Assembly (NCBI GenBank): GCA_902492455.1
Contig: CABULH010000004.1
Location: 1-64,000 of the forward strand
Origin: an uncultured Oscillospiraceae bacterium
Lineage (GTDB): Bacteria > Bacillota > Clostridia > Oscillospirales > Acutalibacteraceae
Reading direction: 5' to 3'
Length of the DNA stretch: 64,000 nucleotides
How positions within the stretch are numbered: the stretch's first letter is position 1; every line of letters starts with the position of its first letter. The notes under the pieces were generated by a model. That model was not told where the DNA came from, searched no databases, and saw only the letters and a program-made list of their open reading frames with translations. Below, one piece after another: positions 60,679-64,000 of the stretch. The translations under genes and the position numbers were made by a program.

Positions 60679-62253
60679 TTACTGCCGCAGACGGAAGGTT
60701 TTCGGCGCCAACCGATAAGCGAACAGCAGCGCTGCCGCCACATACAACACACAGAACACCGAGACCCCGACGCCAAAGGTCAAAGTGGAAACCTCCTTGC
60801 CGATGGCGAAGTAGCATATGAAGTAGGTGATATAATTGACGATTCCATAAATTGCGCTTTTTGTCTCCATCTGAATGTTATATGGCTGCAGCAGGTAATA
60901 CAGCACCAGCGTATGCACCGAAAAGAAAACAGACATCGCTATAATGGAAATAAAAAGCAGCAGGTAATTCAGCGGCTCATTGGTCCCGCCGGACAGATAC
61001 AGCAGCAGCGGCAGACCAAACGCAATTATCGCCGCCGGCATCAGATTGATGGCGACAATATACTTAAGCCGCTCTGCAAACAGCGCCAAAATCACCTTCG
61101 GCTGCCGGTAAAACCGGAAGGTCAGCATGCTGTGATCACAGTTGACAAACATGGCCTGTGTAATGGCTCTCCCCCGGTTGACGAGATACATGACAAAGAG
61201 AAAATAAGGCAGGAAGGTCAGCATCAGATTGTTGATCTCCTTCCTGGCTTCCGGCATAAAAAGACATACAGCAACAGAGGCAGCCAGCACAGCCAGCAGA
61301 ACAACGGTGATCTTTTTTGCCGATTTGGTTAATAGCTTGGAATGCCGTTTCATAAACAGCTCATTAAAATACTTATATCCCATCTGGTTGCTGGTTTGAC
61401 TCAGATCGGTTTCAATCTTTTTCTGGTATGCCTCCTGTGTCACCTGAGCGGTATTAACCGTATTCATAGCAAAATTATTGGATGTGAGCAGAGTACGGTA
61501 TACCATGCGATAAGCCGGAAAACGAAGCACATAAACCAGTGCAAACGCTCCGGCAACCACCGCCGCTGCGGCGATGCCGGCAAAAATCCATTGGTTTATC
61601 GCCCACCCGAAAGCCGGCGGCGCATAGGCCGCCGCAAGGGTCAGCGCTACGCCCGTCCATACCACCGGCGTGGGAAGATTCTCACTTCTGACCTTCTCGC
61701 CATTTTTACTGTCCCAAAGCAGCACCGCCGTGTAAAGCAACTTCACGCCGCAGACAAAAAAGGGCATCAGCAGACAAAGCAGCACATGTACCCCGCTCAA
61801 AAGGCCAAACAACAGGGTGAATGGCAGAAAACCCACTACCATTTTCAGCAAAAAGTACAGATAATTGGATAATGTGTAAGCCCGGGCATCCATGCGCATA
61901 AGGATCATGGCATAGTATTTGTCCTTGGTTGGATTGAAAATATGGGTATTCAGCAGTCCACCGGTGATGGTGAGAAAAAAGAATATATGGACAAAAGCAT
62001 CCGGTTTGGCGCTTTTCATCAATTCCGCTGCCATAAAGACCATCAACAAAAGATACAGTGCTTTTCCAAGGAAAATAGAGCCGATTTCCAGAAGAATGCT
62101 CACCACATTGGCGAAAACTTTCAGCCCCCTGCTGGCATACAGCGAATCCGGCAGTATCCTTTTCACCAGCGGGATCGATTTCAGCGAATAAATGATGCTG
62201 TTGGTTTTATAGGTGTTCCGCAGTTTAAAGGAGGTGACAAAAGCATTAATCAT
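60679..62253 (-). CDS. ABC-2-like exporter membrane protein
   Basis: A 524-residue integral membrane protein with about twelve hydrophobic segments and few charged loops. I recognise no named family beyond a general resemblance to multi-pass ABC exporter subunits. Its assignment rests mainly on the ATP-binding gene directly upstream, whose stop codon it overlaps (ATGATTAA). The ATG at 62253 is chosen because AAGGGTGA precedes it. Substrate unknown. Confidence 0.75.
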   Translation of the reverse strand: MINAFVTSFKLRNTYKTNSIIYSLKSIPLVKRILPDSLYASRGLKVFANVVSILLEIGSIFLGKALYLLLMVFMAAELMKSAKPDAFVHIFFFLTITGGLLNTHIFNPTKDKYYAMILMRMDARAYTLSNYLYFLLKMVVGFLPFTLLFGLLSGVHVLLCLLMPFFVCGVKLLYTAVLLWDSKNGEKVRSENLPTPVVWTGVALTLAAAYAPPAFGWAINQWIFAGIAAAAVVAGAFALVYVLRFPAYRMVYRTLLTSNNFAMNTVNTAQVTQEAYQKKIETDLSQTSNQMGYKYFNELFMKRHSKLLTKSAKKITVVLLAVLAASVAVCLFMPEARKEINNLMLTFLPYFLFVMYLVNRGRAITQAMFVNCDHSMLTFRFYRQPKVILALFAERLKYIVAINLMPAAIIAFGLPLLLYLSGGTNEPLNYLLLFISIIAMSVFFSVHTLVLYYLLQPYNIQMETKSAIYGIVNYITYFICYFAIGKEVSTLTFGVGVSVFCVLYVAAALLFAYRLAPKTFRLRQ

Positions 62254-62953
62254 GATCTTCACCCTTCAGCGCCGCGATAATCTTATCCTTAAAAGCCGTA
62301 TTATCCAGATTTTCCTTTTCAACCTCTTCCAGCACACCTTCATTCAGGATAACGATCTCATCGCAGAGATCCAGCGCCAGTTCCATGATGTGGGTGGAAA
62401 AAATAATGATATGTTCCGCTTTGATTCGGCGGAGCAGCTGCTTCATTTCATCCGCCACTACCACGTCGAAGGAGGTCAGTGGTTCGTCCAGCAGCAGCAC
62501 GCCGGGATTGGCAATAAAATTCACCAGCATCTGCATTTTATTTTTCATGCCGTGAGAATAGTCCTTCAGTAGCTTATCCCGATCTTCCGGATCAATCTTC
62601 ATGAAATCGAAGTATTCATCAATGGTCCGGGATTCCCGTATTTTTGTCTGATTGATATCCAGAAAAAACTTCAGGAACTCCCGGCCGGTAAGGAATTCCG
62701 GCACAACGGGGGTGGACAGCACATAGCCAATATCCTCCGCCGCAATGGGGCGCGTCTGCCCGTTCTCCTCAATCCAAAAACTGCCGCCGTCCACCTTGAT
62801 ATCCTCATTGATGCAGTTGAACAAGGTTGTTTTGCCCGCACCGTTGCGCCCCAGCAGCCCGTAAATTTTTCCGGTTTCAAAGGCGAAGGATGCGCCCCGC
62901 AGCACCTCTTTCTTGTTGAAGTTCTTTCTGATATCCTGTATTACCAGTTTCAT
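62246..62953 (-). CDS. ABC transporter ATP-binding protein
   Basis: A 235-residue ATPase. Walker A is GRNGAGKTTLFNCI and Walker B with the switch is VLLLDEPLTSFDVVVADEM. The signature is degenerate (DYSHGMKNKMQML), as is common in ABC-2 exporters, and the H loop is IIIFSTHIMELAL. It lies directly upstream of its membrane partner. A promoter sits 40 bases upstream (62995-63024). No regulator is in the same unit, and drug or lipid export is only a guess. Confidence 0.92.
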   Translation of the reverse strand: MKLVIQDIRKNFNKKEVLRGASFAFETGKIYGLLGRNGAGKTTLFNCINEDIKVDGGSFWIEENGQTRPIAAEDIGYVLSTPVVPEFLTGREFLKFFLDINQTKIRESRTIDEYFDFMKIDPEDRDKLLKDYSHGMKNKMQMLVNFIANPGVLLLDEPLTSFDVVVADEMKQLLRRIKAEHIIIFSTHIMELALDLCDEIVILNEGVLEEVEKENLDNTAFKDKIIAALKGEDHD

Positions 62954-62994
62954 CTTTTTCTCCTTTATGGATCATTACCTTATCGGTTGGTATC

Positions 62995-63024
62995 AGTCTA
63001 ACATATTCTGCCATACCTGTGCAA
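62995..63024 (-). promoter_or_regulatory. Promoter of the ABC exporter genes
   Basis: On the minus strand TTGCAC, 18 bases and TAGACT. The rest of the space up to 63147 holds a weak GC-rich inverted repeat (63076-63083 with 63111-63118) beyond the stop codon of the Crp/Fnr gene. Confidence 0.5.
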
Positions 63025-63147
63025 ACGCCGCGCCGTTCATTTTAGGGACCTGTGGCACCGTTTGAACCGATGACCGCCGCCCGTCTTCCTCTCCCACAGC
63101 GACAAAAAGCCGGGCGGCGTCAATTGCCCCGGACCGCAGCGGCTAGT

Positions 63148-63822
63148 TCAATGCTCATCCGGCCTGTACAGCTGGAAATGATTTTTTCTAAATGACAAAA
63201 TCCCCTCATCCCGGAGCTTCCCCAGCTCATTGGACATGGCGCTGCGGTCTACAGCAAGATAATCGGCCAGCTGCTGCCGCGTGTATACGATATCAAATAC
63301 GGGGCTTTTTTGCCGCAGCGACTCTGCTGACAGATAAGACAGCAGCTTTTCCCTAGTGGTCCGCTGAGCCATATGGGTCAGTTTCTCGTTAAATCGCAGA
63401 TTCTTCCCGGCCATATCGAACAACAGATTGCGCATCACCCGGTTATGAAAATCGCATGCGGAATTGCAAAGCGTCATCAGCCGCTGTACATCTAAAAAGA
63501 GCACTATGGCGGCTGTTTCAGCAAAAACGTCGACATTCAGCATCGCACCGGGAGTGCAGGCAAAGGATTCGGCAAACAACTGCCCTGGGACCACCTTCGT
63601 CACAATAGTTCGATTGCCCCAGAAATCCTCCTGTTGAATAGAAAGAACGCCTTCCAGCAGCAATCCGATATATTTGGCTTGGTCTCCAACATGAAAAACC
63701 CATGCCGCTTTTAGGAAATTCACTGTTTTTGCCGTCAGGCATTCCAGCAGTCTTTCCAGATTCCCATCATCAATTCCGTCAAACAGCCTTGCTCGGCGGA
63801 TGATATTCCAATATGGACGCAT
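63148..63822 (-). CDS. Crp/Fnr family transcriptional regulator
   Basis: A 224-residue regulator. The N-terminal cyclic-nucleotide-binding-like fold (YIGLLLEGVLSIQQEDFWGN, VVPGQLFAESFACT) lacks obvious cAMP-contact Arg/Ser residues and has no N-terminal Fnr cysteine cluster. The C-terminal winged helix is complete: TRQQLADYLAVDRSAMSNELGKLRDEG. The ATG at 63822 follows GGAGGGG. It is divergent from a ferredoxin gene across a perfect palindrome, the layout seen where such regulators control nitrosative or redox stress genes such as hcp (inference). Confidence 0.9.
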   Translation of the reverse strand: MRPYWNIIRRARLFDGIDDGNLERLLECLTAKTVNFLKAAWVFHVGDQAKYIGLLLEGVLSIQQEDFWGNRTIVTKVVPGQLFAESFACTPGAMLNVDVFAETAAIVLFLDVQRLMTLCNSACDFHNRVMRNLLFDMAGKNLRFNEKLTHMAQRTTREKLLSYLSAESLRQKSPVFDIVYTRQQLADYLAVDRSAMSNELGKLRDEGILSFRKNHFQLYRPDEH

Positions 63823-63835
63823 ATTCCCCTCCATT

Positions 63836-63851
63836 TGTTGTAAATACAACA
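63836..63851. promoter_or_regulatory. Crp/Fnr-type palindromic operator
   Basis: TGTTGTA-AA-TACAACA is a perfect 7-2-7 palindrome between the divergent regulator and ferredoxin genes. It lies downstream of the regulator's own -10 and overlaps a possible ferredoxin -35, so it could repress one and control the other. Confidence 0.7.
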
Positions 63852-63865
63852 GACTTGTTATGCTC

Positions 63866-63894
63866 AATATAGTACACTAAAGTCACAACGTCAA
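63866..63894 (-). promoter_or_regulatory. Promoter of the Crp/Fnr regulator
   Basis: On the minus strand TTGACG, 17 bases and TATATT lie about 45 bases before the start codon. Confidence 0.65.
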
Positions 63895-63912
63895 GCAAAC
63901 GGAGGGAATTTT

Positions 63913-64000
63913 ATGATTAGAAAAATTATCCATATTGATGAAGATCTGTGCAACGGCTGCGGTGCCTGCGCCGCGGCTTGTCATGAAGGTGCCATCGGCA
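63913..64000 (+). CDS. Ferredoxin-type 4Fe-4S protein, 3' end cut by the window
   Basis: The first 29 codons are present. The N terminus MIRKIIHIDEDLCNGCGAC is followed by AAACHEGAIG: one full CxxCxxCxxxC cluster motif. The ATG lies nine bases past a GGAGGG site. In Clostridia this type of small ferredoxin commonly stands between a Crp/Fnr regulator and a hydroxylamine reductase (hybrid cluster) gene, which would lie beyond the window edge; that is a prediction. Confidence 0.85.
   Translation, partial: MIRKIIHIDEDLCNGCGACAAACHEGAIG

Overview
The window is a 64 kb chromosomal segment of an anaerobic, probably spore-forming member of the Bacillota, class Clostridia. The gene content is most like Oscillospiraceae/Ruminococcaceae-type gut bacteria. 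Reasons: the SCIFF ranthipeptide precursor with its radical-SAM maturase beside a TIGR04086 protein, a SpoIIM homologue, Bce-type signalling with PadR/HAAS proteins, a pyrK-pyrD type 1B dihydroorotate dehydrogenase pair, strong AGGAGG ribosome sites with some GTG/TTG starts, and moderate GC. I see no rRNA, tRNA, CRISPR array, phage or insertion sequence.

Layout. 0-2.1 kb: ruvX and a histidine phosphatase facing away from an MBL-fold hydrolase. 2.1-10.5 kb: a pyrimidine operon pyrC-pyrF-carA-carB-pyrK-pyrD on the minus strand. Its CarA has lost every residue of the glutaminase triad. 10.6-14.5 kb: a radical SAM protein, two tiny orphan genes, a TM2/zinc-ribbon protein with a membrane partner, and an AraC regulator. 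14.6-16.9 kb: galK-galT. 17.0-20.9 kb: murQ and an amino-sugar kinase, divergent from a DUF4838 protein across a perfect 14-bp inverted repeat.

21.0-39.0 kb is the centrepiece: one apparent 20-gene transcription unit on the minus strand for a bacterial microcompartment (BMC). It starts with rhaA and rhaB, then ackA and a class II aldolase carrying a C-terminal encapsulation-peptide-like tail. It continues with the B12-dependent diol dehydratase pduCDE, reactivase pduG, adenosyltransferase pduO, aldehyde dehydrogenase pduP and a zinc-type alcohol dehydrogenase. It ends with five BMC-H shell genes, pduL, a pentamer gene, pduS and a pduT-like trimer. A DeoR regulator is divergent from it. The inferred route is L-rhamnose to rhamnulose-1-phosphate, then DHAP plus lactaldehyde. 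Lactaldehyde would be reduced to 1,2-propanediol (reductase not certain), dehydrated to propionaldehyde, and converted to propanol and propionyl-CoA, propionyl-phosphate and propionate with ATP from the kinase. This joins sugar catabolism and a B12-type Pdu core in one unit. pduH is absent, and one shell protein carries a histone-H1-like tail.

40-64 kb: an ECF sigma factor with a very long C-terminal extension; SpoIIM and YesL-like membrane proteins; the SCIFF locus; TIGR04086, YajC and Tgt; a CadC/CadA-type metal resistance pair; a polysaccharide deacetylase and an amidase; a DUF134/NifX pair behind a perfect 32-bp palindrome; malQ; a seven-gene padR-HAAS-bceR-bceS-bceA-bceB-small membrane peptide operon; an ABC exporter; and a Crp/Fnr regulator divergent from a ferredoxin cut by the window edge.
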